From contig JAUSNJ010000164.1 in NCBI GenBank assembly GCA_030645355.1, positions 1 through 40,160 of the forward strand: a stretch of DNA of 40,160 nucleotides. Reading direction: 5' to 3'. This DNA is from Rhodoferax sp. Its GTDB lineage: Bacteria; Pseudomonadota; Gammaproteobacteria; Burkholderiales; Burkholderiaceae_C. The notes below the pieces were generated by a model that was given only the letters and a program-made list of their open reading frames with translations, searched no databases and had not been told where the DNA came from. The translations under genes were made by a program, and so were the position numbers. Shown one piece after another: positions 18,981 to 27,321 of this stretch; position 1 is the stretch's first letter, and every line of letters begins with the position of its first letter.

Positions 18981-19655
18981 ATGCGGATATTGATCGCTGA
19001 AGACGACCAGGTATTGGCCGATGGTCTGTTACGGGCACTGCGAGGCGCCGGCGCTGCGGTGGACCATGTTGCCAGCGGCTCCGAGGCCGACGCCGCGCTG
19101 ATGACGAATACCGAATTTGACCTGCTGATCCTCGATCTGGGTCTGCCCAAGATGCACGGTCTGGAGGTGCTGAAGAAACTGCGCGGCCGCGGCTCCTCGC
19201 TGCCGGTGCTGATTCTGACCGCAGCCGATGCGGTCGATGAACGCGTCAAGGGGCTGGACTACGGCGCCGACGACTACATGGCCAAACCGTTCAGCCTGCA
19301 GGAACTCGAAGCCCGCGTGCGTGCCCTGGTGCGCCGCGGCATGGGAGCCACCAGCAGCAGCATCAAACACGGCCCGCTGGTGTACGACCAGGCTGGCCGC
19401 GTGGCCACGATCGACGGCAAGATGGTGGAGCTGTCGGCCCGTGAGTTGGGCCTGCTCGAAGTCCTGCTGCAACGCGCCGGACGCCTGGTCAGCAAAGACC
19501 AGCTGGTCGAACGCCTGTGCGAGTGGGGCGAAGAGGTCAGCAACAACGCCATCGAGGTCTACATCCACCGTCTGCGCAAGAAAATTGAAAAAGGGCCGAT
19601 CCGCATCGCCACCGTACGCGGTCTGGGCTATTGCCTGGAAAAGATACCCGGGTGA
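18981..19655 (+). CDS. OmpR-family response regulator (TctD/QseB-like)
   Basis: 224 residues. The receiver domain (1-115) has the acidic pair in AEDDQ, the phospho-acceptor Asp in LLILDLGLP near 51, and the Lys in AKPFSLQELEARVR. The DNA-binding winged helix (125-224) carries LSARELGLLEVLL and the recognition helix NNAIEVYIHRLRKK. GAGGAG lies 6 bases before the ATG. The stop overlaps the GTG of the histidine kinase gene (GTGA), so the pair is translationally coupled. The TctD-like label reflects overall similarity; the signal sensed is unknown. Confidence 0.9.
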   Translation: MRILIAEDDQVLADGLLRALRGAGAAVDHVASGSEADAALMTNTEFDLLILDLGLPKMHGLEVLKKLRGRGSSLPVLILTAADAVDERVKGLDYGADDYMAKPFSLQELEARVRALVRRGMGATSSSIKHGPLVYDQAGRVATIDGKMVELSARELGLLEVLLQRAGRLVSKDQLVERLCEWGEEVSNNAIEVYIHRLRKKIEKGPIRIATVRGLGYCLEKIPG

Positions 19656-21088
19656 AAATCTTTCAGCGCGAGCAACGCAGCCTGTTCGGGGAGATCCTGG
19701 ACTGGATGCTGACGCCGCTGCTGCTGCTGTGGCCCGTCAGCCTGGTACTGACCTGGCTGGTGGCCCAGGGCATTGCCGGCAAGCCGTTCGACCGCGCACT
19801 GGAGTACAACGTGGGCGCGCTGGCCCAGCTGGTCACCACCAGCAACAACAAGGCGCAGTTTGTCCTGCCTCTGCCCGCCCGCGAACTGCTGCGCACCGAC
19901 GACAGCGACACCGTTTACTACCAGGTGCTGGGGGCGAACGGCGAATACCTCAGCGGCGAGAAAGCACTGCCACTGCCTCCAGAGGAGGAAAAACCCGCGC
20001 CCGGTGAAGTGCGCATGCGCGACGACGAGTTCCGCAGCGTCGCCATCAAGGTCGCCTATACCTGGGTCAAACTGGACCTGCCCAACAGCAAGCCAGCGCT
20101 GGTGCAGGTGGCCGAAACCATGGACAAGCGCTCGGTGCTGGCCACCGAGATCGTCAAAGGGGTGATGCTGCCGCAGTTTGTCATTCTGCCGCTGGCCGTG
20201 CTGCTGGTCTGGCTAGCCTTGGTGCAGGCCATCAAGCCCCTGAACCACCTGGAAGAACGCATCCGGGCCCGCAGCCCCGACGACCTGAGCCCGCTGGATG
20301 CGGAAGCCGTGCCGCTGGAGGTGGCGCCGCTGGTGTCCTCCGTCAACGATCTGCTGATGCGCCTGAAGGACTCCATCGCGACGCAAAAACGCTTCCTGGC
20401 CGATGCCGCGCACCAGCTCAAGACGCCACTGGCGGGCCTGCGCATGCAGGCCGACCTGGCTCAGCGCGAAGGGGCCAATGCGGAGGACCTCAAGCAGTCC
20501 TTGCGCCAGATTGGCCGCTCCAGCATCCGGGCCACCCACACCGTCAACCAGTTGCTGGCCCTGGCACGGGCCGAGAGCAGTGGCACCGCCATGAGCCAGC
20601 AACCCTGCAACCTGGTACGCCTGACCATGGATGTGGTGCGCGACTGTGTGCCGCGCGCGATGGACAAGCACATCGACGTGGGCTACGAGGGCGCTGAACC
20701 CGGCGATGAAGACGTAACGATTCAGGGCAATCCCACCTTGCTGAAGGAAATGGTGCGCAACCTGATGGACAACGCCATCAACTACACGCCATCCAACGCC
20801 GACAAGCCAGGCGTGATCACCGCCCGCATCCTGAAAGACCCATTCAGCAAGGTGCTGGTGCTACAACTAGAAGACTCGGGGCCCGGCATCCCCGCGGCCG
20901 AGCGGGAGCTGGTGTTTCAACCGTTCTACCGGGTGCTGGGGACCGAGGCGGATGGCTCCGGACTGGGACTGCCCATCGTGCTGGAAATCGCCCGCCAACA
21001 CCATGCCAGTGTCACCATGGAGGACAGCCGGCCCGGACAGACGCCGCCGGGCACCTGTTTTACGGTGCGCTTCGCGCAGGTGGAGTAG
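19652..21088 (+). CDS. Sensor histidine kinase (TctE-like) partner of the response regulator
   Basis: 478 residues. A first membrane helix (about 18-37), a periplasmic domain of about 130 residues, and a second helix (about 170-192) are followed by a HAMP-like linker and the kinase core: H-box FLADAAHQLKTPLAG near 250, N-box NLMDNAINYTP near 370, and G-boxes EDSGPGIPAAER and SGLGLPIVLEIA. The start is taken as GTG at 19652, overlapping the regulator stop; an upstream TTG at 19631 is possible. It autophosphorylates on His and passes phosphate to the regulator. It ends convergent to the SPOR gene with 21 bases between. Confidence 0.9.
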   Translation: MKIFQREQRSLFGEILDWMLTPLLLLWPVSLVLTWLVAQGIAGKPFDRALEYNVGALAQLVTTSNNKAQFVLPLPARELLRTDDSDTVYYQVLGANGEYLSGEKALPLPPEEEKPAPGEVRMRDDEFRSVAIKVAYTWVKLDLPNSKPALVQVAETMDKRSVLATEIVKGVMLPQFVILPLAVLLVWLALVQAIKPLNHLEERIRARSPDDLSPLDAEAVPLEVAPLVSSVNDLLMRLKDSIATQKRFLADAAHQLKTPLAGLRMQADLAQREGANAEDLKQSLRQIGRSSIRATHTVNQLLALARAESSGTAMSQQPCNLVRLTMDVVRDCVPRAMDKHIDVGYEGAEPGDEDVTIQGNPTLLKEMVRNLMDNAINYTPSNADKPGVITARILKDPFSKVLVLQLEDSGPGIPAAERELVFQPFYRVLGTEADGSGLGLPIVLEIARQHHASVTMEDSRPGQTPPGTCFTVRFAQVE

Positions 21089-21109
21089 CCCCAGCCCCTG
21101 GTCAGGGCA

Positions 21110-21769
21110 CTAATTGCAGCTGTGCAAGGGCTTGCCGGCCAACACCGGCTTGAAGTCGGCCAGCTGCGCTTTGATCTCTGCCGTGACGAAGGGCAACTTG
21201 AGCTGCGACTGCTTGCCTTCCTGGCGCTCCAGCAGCACCTTGGCCGTACGGATGCCGCGCAGCGACAGCTTGTTCAATTCTGCCGTGGCCTCCGCCTGGG
21301 TTGCGAAAGCACCCAACGACAGGCCGATTTCCAGGTCGGGGTTGGTCAACGCCTGCGGCACCAGCTTCATGGCCGCCAGCTCCCCCTGTTTTTTGGCCAA
21401 CGCCTCGGCATTGGCAAATTTGCCCATGTACACAATCCAGCGGGCCGGCACGGTGATGGCCTCAATTTGCCATGCGCCCGGTGCCAAGGCGGATTCCAGT
21501 ACGTGGCGCAAGCTTGTCGCCTGCGCATCGTCAAACGGCCCTGCCACCAGACATTCCCTGGGAGCCAGTTCGGCCTGCACCTGCGCTTCGACCCGCTTGA
21601 ATTCGGCCGGCGTCAGCACCCGGATGGCTTCGGGCCGTACCTGTTGCGCCAGACGCTGCGGCTCGCGCTGCTGTGCTGGCGCAAATCCGTAGGCCCGCAA
21701 CATGCCCTCGCTCCACGCGAAATAGAGCCCGTTGGCCAGGATCAGGATCAGTACAAGCAGTCGCAGCAT
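21110..21769 (-). CDS. SPOR-domain membrane-anchored protein
   Basis: 219 residues. An N-terminal signal-anchor (LRLLVLILILANGLYFAW) is followed by a periplasmic region and a C-terminal part with SPOR-like features: VYMGKFANAEALAKKQGEL and LSLGAFATQAEATAELNKL. SPOR domains bind denuded peptidoglycan, often at the septum. The ATG at 21769 gives a normal anchor at the very start; the 15-codon extension upstream is Arg/Pro-rich and overlaps birA. It follows birA by 4 bases in a SET-birA-SPOR run. Confidence 0.72.
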   Translation of the reverse strand: MLRLLVLILILANGLYFAWSEGMLRAYGFAPAQQREPQRLAQQVRPEAIRVLTPAEFKRVEAQVQAELAPRECLVAGPFDDAQATSLRHVLESALAPGAWQIEAITVPARWIVYMGKFANAEALAKKQGELAAMKLVPQALTNPDLEIGLSLGAFATQAEATAELNKLSLRGIRTAKVLLERQEGKQSQLKLPFVTAEIKAQLADFKPVLAGKPLHSCN

Positions 21770-21773
21770 GGGC

Positions 21774-22562
21774 TCAGGATCCGTGGGACGGCGACACCGG
21801 CGCCGGGCGCACACTGACCTCTGCGCTGGAGATTTTTTTCAACCCGTTGTCGGTATGGAGCAGCAGGGCCCCCCCGGCGTCCACCCCCCTGGCCATGCCG
21901 GTCGCGCCATCGCTGCACACCAGTTCACGACCATACAGCAGATCACGGGCATGAAAGGCGGTCCGCAACGGCGCAAAGCCCTCTTCCCCAAAGCGCACAA
22001 TGGCGCGCACCAGGGGTGCCGCAACCAGCCCCAGCGCGCGCGCCGCGTCCACCTCTGGCAAGACCTCGCACAGTGCCGCCGCCGGGGTGCGCAGGTCCTG
22101 GGATGGGGGCAACAGGATGTTGATGCCCACACCCACCACCGCATAGCGCAGCTCGCCAACACTCATCGTCTCAATCAGGATGCCCGCCAGCTTGCGCTCG
22201 TGCAGCCACACGTCGTTGGGCCACTTGAGACGCAGGTCCGGGTGCAGGCTTTCCACGACAGACAAGCCCACCGCCAGCGACAGGCCCGACCAGTCGGCGG
22301 GCGACAGCGGCAGCCCCAGCGAAAAGGTCAGCGAGGACAGTGCCCCCGCGCCCGTCGTGTCGTCGCTCACCCACTGCCGTCCGAGACGGCCACGGCCCGC
22401 ACTTTGGCACTCCGCCACCAGCAAGACGGGGTCCAACTGGCCGGCGCGCGCCCGGCGCATCAATTCGCTATTCGTGGAATCGATCTGCGGCAGCACTTCG
22501 ACCGAAAACGTCGGCAATAGCGGCGACACCGCCTCCCAAATCGCTTCCGCCGGCCAAAGCAT
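21774..22562 (-). CDS. birA: Biotin-[acetyl-CoA carboxylase] ligase
   Basis: 262 residues. It activates biotin as biotinyl-AMP and attaches it to the carrier protein of acetyl-CoA carboxylase. Visible motifs are IDSTNSELMRRA near 32, the adenylate-binding GRGRLGRQWVS near 65 and the central LKWPNDVWL near 125, followed by KLAGILIE. There is no N-terminal DNA-binding helix-turn-helix, so this is a ligase-only form that does not repress transcription. The ATG at 22562 lies 2 bases after the SET stop, with AAGAAG inside the end of the SET gene. Confidence 0.95.
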   Translation of the reverse strand: MLWPAEAIWEAVSPLLPTFSVEVLPQIDSTNSELMRRARAGQLDPVLLVAECQSAGRGRLGRQWVSDDTTGAGALSSLTFSLGLPLSPADWSGLSLAVGLSVVESLHPDLRLKWPNDVWLHERKLAGILIETMSVGELRYAVVGVGINILLPPSQDLRTPAAALCEVLPEVDAARALGLVAAPLVRAIVRFGEEGFAPLRTAFHARDLLYGRELVCSDGATGMARGVDAGGALLLHTDNGLKKISSAEVSVRPAPVSPSHGS

Positions 22563-22564
22563 GT

Positions 22565-23032
22565 TCACTTCTTGCCGCGCTTTGGAGACAACAGCGTGCC
22601 GCGGCAGGTCTTGGCACCGCACCAGCAGGGGTGCTCGGCCTTGAGCTTCTTGGTGTAACGCTCATCCAGGATCAGGCCATAGTCGTAACTCAGTTCTTCA
22701 CCGGGGGCAATGTCGCGCAAGGCCTTGATGAAGATGCGTCCGTCCACCTCGTCGGCCTCGCAGTTGCCGTCACACGAATGGTTGATCCAGCGCGACGAAT
22801 TGCCACCCACCCTGGCGTCGATCACGTGGTCTTCATCAATGTGGAAGTAGAACGTGTGGTTTGGGTCCTTCGGGTCGTGCGGGTGGCGCGCCTGGGCTTC
22901 CTTCCAGGTGATGATCTCGCCCACGTATTCGATGATGGTTTCACCCTCACCAATATCCTGCAGCGCAAACACGCCCTTGCCGTGCACGCCGGAGCGGCGG
23001 GTTTGAATGCGGCGGGTGTCGCCACGGGGCAT
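22565..23032 (-). CDS. SET-domain protein-lysine methyltransferase
   Basis: 155 residues, almost entirely a SET domain with post-SET motif. The SAM-binding GVHGKGVFA near 15, YVGE near 36, the catalytic RWINHSCDGNC near 80 and ELSYDYG near 112 are present, then a Cys-rich post-SET CWCGAKTCRG that would bind zinc. All key residues are intact, so an active lysine methyltransferase is likely; the target is unknown. The ATG at 23032 or the GTG at 23044 could start it. It heads a SET-birA-SPOR run and is divergent from a topoisomerase gene with a SWIB tail; both are domain types better known from eukaryotic chromatin. Confidence 0.88.
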   Translation of the reverse strand: MPRGDTRRIQTRRSGVHGKGVFALQDIGEGETIIEYVGEIITWKEAQARHPHDPKDPNHTFYFHIDEDHVIDARVGGNSSRWINHSCDGNCEADEVDGRIFIKALRDIAPGEELSYDYGLILDERYTKKLKAEHPCWCGAKTCRGTLLSPKRGKK

Positions 23033-23108
23033 TGTTTTGCTCACTTTTGCTCTCTTTTCTGCACGTCGGACAACGGGACTCAAAAATTTGGTATGGTGAA
23101 CCGTATGG

Positions 23109-23160
23109 GCGTGCGCAGGTGCGCGCCCACGTATGCGTATGCGCGCACCTGCGCGCACGC
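23109..23160. repeat. GC-rich inverted repeat in the SET/topB divergent region
   Basis: Arms 23109-23126 and 23141-23160 pair over 18 bases with a 2-base bulge and a 14-base loop. The right part is a nearly pure purine-pyrimidine alternation (GCGCGCAC type), prone to left-handed DNA. It ends 20 bases before the topB start. Confidence 0.8.
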
Positions 23161-23180
23161 GAGAACTGGATTGTAGTCAG

Positions 23181-26138
23181 ATGAAAACGCTAGTCATTGC
23201 CGAGAAGCCTTCCGTCGCCCAAGACATCGTGCGCGCACTCACGCCCAGCGCGGGCAAGTTCGAGAAGCACGACGAATATTTTGAGAGTGACACTTTCGTG
23301 GTCTCCAGCGCTGTCGGCCACCTGGTGGAGATCCAGGCGCCGGAAGAATTTGATGTCAAACGCGGCAAATGGAGCTTTGCCAACCTGCCGGTGATTCCGC
23401 CGCACTTTGACCTGAAGCCGGTGGACAAAACCAAGACCCGCCTGAACGCGGTCGTCAAACTGGCGAAACGCAAGGACGTGGACAAGCTGATCAACGCCTG
23501 CGACGCGGGCCGTGAAGGAGAGCTGATCTTCCGCCTGATCGAGCAGTACGCTGGTGGCGCCAAGCCTCTGGGCAAGCCGGTTTCACGCCTGTGGCTGCAA
23601 TCCATGACGCCGCAGGCTATCCGCGACGGCTTTGACCACCTGCGCACCGACAAGCAGATGCAACCTCTGGCCGACGCGGCACGGTGCCGCTCCGAGGCCG
23701 ACTGGCTGGTCGGCATCAATGGCACCCGCGCCATGACGGCCTTCAACTCGCGCGACGGTGGTTTTTTCCTGACCACGGTGGGCCGGGTGCAGACACCCAC
23801 GCTGTCGGTGGTCGTGGAGCGCGAAGAGCAGATCCGCAAGTTCATCAGCCGCGACTACTGGGAAATCCATGCGTCCTTTGGCGCCCAGGCCGGTGCATAC
23901 GCCGCCAAGTGGTTTGATCCCAAGCACAAGAAAGACGCCGACGACGCCGAGAAAAAGGCCGACCGCGTCTGGACCCAGCGCGAGGCACAGGCGATTGCCG
24001 ACGCCGTACGCGGCCAGCAGGCCACCGTTTCTGAGGAAAGCAAACCCACCACGCAGGCCTCGCCCCTGCTGTTTGACCTGACCAGCCTGCAGCGTGAGGC
24101 CAACGGCAAATTCGGCTTCTCGGCCAAGACCACGCTGTCCATCGCGCAGAGCCTGTACGAGCGCCACAAGGCCCTGACCTACCCGCGTACCGATTCGCGC
24201 AACCTGCCCGAAGACTATGTGCCCGTGGTCAAGGACACCTTTGCCATGCTGGCCGACAGCGGCATGAAACACCTGGCGCCGTTTGCGGCCACCGCCATCC
24301 AGGGCGGCTACGTCAAGCCGACCAAGCGCGTGTTCGACAACGCCAAGGTCAGCGATCACTTTGCCATCATCCCCACGCTGCAGGCGCCGCACGGCCTGAG
24401 TGAGGCCGAGCAGAAGATCTACGACCTGGTGGTGCGTCGCTTCATGGCAGTGTTCTTCCCCAGCGCCGAATACCAGGTCACGACCCGCATCACGACAGCA
24501 GTCGGCCACTCCTTCAAGACCGAAGGCAAGGTGCTGGTCAAGCCGGGCTGGCTGGCCATTTACGGTAAGGACGCCGCCGACGAGGTGGCCGACGCCAAGG
24601 ACGGTGACAAGGGCCAAAGCCTGGTGCCGGTGCAACCGGGCGAAAAGGTCAATACTGAAACGGTAGAGCCCAAGGGCCTGAAAACCCGCCCTCCGGCACG
24701 CTACTCGGAAGCCACCTTGCTGGGCGCCATGGAAGGCGCGGGCAAGACCGTCGAAGACGACGAGTTGCGCGAAGCCATGCAGGAAAAGGGCCTGGGCACG
24801 CCAGCCACCCGCTCCAGCATTATCGAAGGCTTGATCGCCGAGAAATACATGTTGCGCGAAGGCCGCGAGCTGATCCCCACGGCCAAGGCCTTCCAGCTGA
24901 TGACGCTGCTCCGAGGCCTGGGTGTGGAAGAACTCTCCAAGGCCGAACTGACTGGCGAGTGGGAATACAAGCTGGCCCAGATGGAACACGGCAAACTCAG
25001 CCGCACATCCTTCATGGCCGAGATTGCCGCCATGACCGAGCGCATGGTGAAAAAGGCCAAGGAATACGACCGCGACACCATCCCCGGCGACTACGCCACG
25101 TTGGCCGCACCCTGCCCCAACTGCGGTGGCATCGTCAAAGAAAACTACCGCCGCTACACCTGCACCGGCAAGACCGGAACGGAAGACGGATGCGGCTTCT
25201 CGTTCGGCAAGACACCTGCCGGGCGCACCTTTGAAGTGGCCGAAGTCGAGCAATTCCTGCGCGACAAGAAGATCGGCCCGCTGGACGGCTTCCGCTCCAA
25301 GGCAGGATGGCCGTTCACGGCCGAAATGGTCATCAAGTTCGACGACGAGACCAAGAACTACAAACTCGAATTCGACTTTGGTGATGACAAGAAGGGGGAG
25401 GAGAGCGGCGAGATCATCGACTTCTCCGCGCAAGAGTCCCTGGGCGCCTGCCCCAAGTGCGGCGGCTCCGTTTTCGAACACGGCAAGAACTATGTCTGCG
25501 ACCGCTCAGTGCCCACCCTCGCCCACCCCACACCGAGCTGCGACTTCAAGACCGGTCAGATCATCCTGCAGCAGCCCATCGAGCGGGCGCAGATGCACAA
25601 GCTGCTGGAGACCGGCAAGACCGATCTGCTGGACAAGTTTGTGTCCATGCGCACCCGCCGCGCCTTCAAGGCCATGCTGGCCTGGGACGCCGAGGCCGGC
25701 AAGGTGAACTTCGAATTCGCACCCAGCAAATTCCCGCCTCGCAAGACTGCGACGAAACCCGGTGTCGCTACAAAATCAGGAGCAGGTAACGCAGTAACGA
25801 CGAGGGCTAACGCCAAGAAAACCCCAGCAAAGAAAGCTGCAACCGCAAAGCCGGCAGTCAAGGCCGCCGCCAAAACTGCCATACCCAAGGCGCCCCGCAA
25901 AACCACGGCGGCCAGCGGCAAGCTGCCTAGCGCCGCGCTGGCAGCGGTGATCGGTTCCGAGCCGGTGTCGCGTACCGAGGTGATGAAGAAGCTGTGGGAC
26001 TACATCAAAGCCCACAACCTGCAAAACCCGTCAGACAAGCGCACCATCCTCGCCGATGCCAAGTTGCGCGCCGTTTTTGGCAAGGACCAGGCAGGGATGT
26101 TCGAGCTGGCCGGAATCGTGGGCAAACACCTGGGCTGA
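23181..26138 (+). CDS. topB: DNA topoisomerase III with C-terminal SWIB domain
   Basis: 985 residues. The Toprim domain begins KTLVIAEKPSVAQDI with acidic DAGREGELIF near 110; the type IA core carries the active-site Tyr at about 334 in LTYPRTDSR. Two Cys4 zinc-ribbon-like modules follow (CPNCGG near 645; CPKCGG near 757), then a Lys/Ala/Thr-rich linker (about 850-905) and a SWIB/MDM2-like domain (about 915-985: VSRTEVMKKLWDYIKAH, ending in the GIVGKHL segment). E. coli TopB is about 650 residues, so the tail is a large addition. It relaxes and decatenates DNA through single-strand passage. The ATG at 23181 fits the family start. The SWIB function in bacteria is unknown; protein or chromatin contact is inference. 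Confidence 0.95.
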   Translation: MKTLVIAEKPSVAQDIVRALTPSAGKFEKHDEYFESDTFVVSSAVGHLVEIQAPEEFDVKRGKWSFANLPVIPPHFDLKPVDKTKTRLNAVVKLAKRKDVDKLINACDAGREGELIFRLIEQYAGGAKPLGKPVSRLWLQSMTPQAIRDGFDHLRTDKQMQPLADAARCRSEADWLVGINGTRAMTAFNSRDGGFFLTTVGRVQTPTLSVVVEREEQIRKFISRDYWEIHASFGAQAGAYAAKWFDPKHKKDADDAEKKADRVWTQREAQAIADAVRGQQATVSEESKPTTQASPLLFDLTSLQREANGKFGFSAKTTLSIAQSLYERHKALTYPRTDSRNLPEDYVPVVKDTFAMLADSGMKHLAPFAATAIQGGYVKPTKRVFDNAKVSDHFAIIPTLQAPHGLSEAEQKIYDLVVRRFMAVFFPSAEYQVTTRITTAVGHSFKTEGKVLVKPGWLAIYGKDAADEVADAKDGDKGQSLVPVQPGEKVNTETVEPKGLKTRPPARYSEATLLGAMEGAGKTVEDDELREAMQEKGLGTPATRSSIIEGLIAEKYMLREGRELIPTAKAFQLMTLLRGLGVEELSKAELTGEWEYKLAQMEHGKLSRTSFMAEIAAMTERMVKKAKEYDRDTIPGDYATLAAPCPNCGGIVKENYRRYTCTGKTGTEDGCGFSFGKTPAGRTFEVAEVEQFLRDKKIGPLDGFRSKAGWPFTAEMVIKFDDETKNYKLEFDFGDDKKGEESGEIIDFSAQESLGACPKCGGSVFEHGKNYVCDRSVPTLAHPTPSCDFKTGQIILQQPIERAQMHKLLETGKTDLLDKFVSMRTRRAFKAMLAWDAEAGKVNFEFAPSKFPPRKTATKPGVATKSGAGNAVTTRANAKKTPAKKAATAKPAVKAAAKTAIPKAPRKTTAASGKLPSAALAAVIGSEPVSRTEVMKKLWDYIKAHNLQNPSDKRTILADAKLRAVFGKDQAGMFELAGIVGKHLG

Positions 26139-26163
26139 TAGGCCCGGCTGTCGGACCATTTGA

Positions 26164-26204
26164 CATATGAATTGGCCTGCATAAGAAGCCTATTGATTTA
26201 TATG
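26164..26204. promoter_or_regulatory. Inverted repeat upstream of the sigma-54 promoter (possible enhancer site)
   Basis: CATATGAAT (26164-26172) and ATTTATATG (26196-26204) are inverted with 8 of 9 matches, 14 bases before the sigma-54-like promoter. This is a fitting spot for an activator of the NtrC class. Confidence 0.4.
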
Positions 26205-26217
26205 AAAAATTAATCTG

Positions 26218-26233
26218 TGGCGCGGTTTATGCA
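26218..26233 (+). promoter_or_regulatory. Sigma-54 (RpoN) -24/-12 promoter of the PEP-CTERM gene
   Basis: TGGCGCGGTTTATGCA matches TGGCACGNNNNTTGCA with only two mismatches and has the invariant GG and GC at the right 10-base spacing. It lies 44 bases before the ATG. Sigma-54 control through PrsK/PrsR is known for PEP-CTERM/exosortase systems. Confidence 0.7.
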
Positions 26234-26277
26234 GCAGTTAGGGCAGATCTCATTCTTTGTGAAAGGAGTTGAGCATC

Positions 26278-27318
26278 ATGACCAACACAGCACTTGGCGC
26301 ATCGATTCGAAAGATGCTTGCCGCAACGGGCTTTCTCTTGGCTGCAGGTGGTTCGATGGCCTGGCCCATCCTCCCCGCAGACCCTTGTAACGGCAACAAT
26401 TGCCTTCAATACTCGGATTTCAGTGTCTATTCATTGGCGCTCATCAACCTGCAAGGTGGTGGCAGTGGTGCGCCAACCCAGGGGCAACCTGGGTATGTGG
26501 ATGCCAGCGCAGGTCAGATCAAGGACTTTGTCGTTCTGGGCACAGGCGCCAATGGCGTTCCGGTCACCACCAATGTCGCGGGTGTCGATGATGCTTACAG
26601 CACAGCCAGTGGCACATTCAACAGCCTGACCACCGACCCCGGCAATGGCCCCGGCCCTGGAGATGGTCTGGGATGGCAGGCTTCCATTGCTGTTCTCAAG
26701 ACGCAGTTCCTGAACAGCAATTTTGTAGCTTTCCTCTCATTTACCGAGCCAGGCTCCTCCAGTCCACCAAAGCCGCTGCTGGGTGCCGACATGCTGATCT
26801 GGGCAAAGATGTCGGTGATCGATCTACAGGATCCAACCGCTACCAAGTCGTTTTATCTGCAGCCCAATGGGTCTGCACTGAATGACAACCCGCTCGCCAG
26901 CCCCTTGCCACCCGATACCACGATCGATTTCGTGGGAGGCGGTCCTGGCCCCTGGGTGTACATCCACAGCAAGATGTGTGTGGCTGCGGGCGCCACGTTC
27001 GCTGGCTTCCCGGATCCCGTTACCGGAAATTGCCCTGCCGGTACGACCATCAAAGACACCAACACGGGCTCGAACAACGCATCGTTTGCGGCCTACAACG
27101 CCGAGCTGGATTCCATCATTCATGATGCCAATACGCAGTACGACATCTTTCAGGTCGACTGGCAAATGGCCTACATCGACGGGGCTGGTGAGTCGGCCTG
27201 GCTGCAACCATGGCAAGTGGCCAGAACCGGCAATGTGCCAGAGCCTGGCACCGTGATGCTGGTGGGACTGGCCTTGGTGGGCTTGTGGGTCGCGCGTCGC
27301 GGCGGCGATCGCGCTTAA
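26278..27318 (+). CDS. PEP-CTERM-sorted exported protein of unknown function
   Basis: 346 residues. The N-terminus has a signal peptide (hydrophobic core LAATGFLLAAGG, about residues 13-27). The middle is Gly/Pro/Asn/Thr-rich, with four Cys in two pairs (PCNGNNC near 34; MCVAAG and GNC near 225-243), and has no motif I recognise. The C-terminus is a full PEP-CTERM signal: VPEPGT, a membrane helix and the basic end RRGGDR. Exosortase cuts this signal and the product is released to the surface or extracellular matrix. AGGAG lies 9 bases before the ATG at 26278. No exosortase or polysaccharide gene is adjacent, so this is an orphan member of a regulon. It ends 3 bases from the convergent esterase gene. 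Confidence 0.85.
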   Translation: MTNTALGASIRKMLAATGFLLAAGGSMAWPILPADPCNGNNCLQYSDFSVYSLALINLQGGGSGAPTQGQPGYVDASAGQIKDFVVLGTGANGVPVTTNVAGVDDAYSTASGTFNSLTTDPGNGPGPGDGLGWQASIAVLKTQFLNSNFVAFLSFTEPGSSSPPKPLLGADMLIWAKMSVIDLQDPTATKSFYLQPNGSALNDNPLASPLPPDTTIDFVGGGPGPWVYIHSKMCVAAGATFAGFPDPVTGNCPAGTTIKDTNTGSNNASFAAYNAELDSIIHDANTQYDIFQVDWQMAYIDGAGESAWLQPWQVARTGNVPEPGTVMLVGLALVGLWVARRGGDRA

Positions 27319-27321
27319 TTT

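Noticed and set aside
23583..25481. A 632-codon minus-strand frame inside topB
   Set aside because: Shadow of the topoisomerase reading frame; no motif and no ribosome site supports it.
26160..26188. TTGACA as a -35 box before the PEP-CTERM gene
   Set aside because: No acceptable -10 at 16-18 bases; the sigma-54 motif further down is far better.
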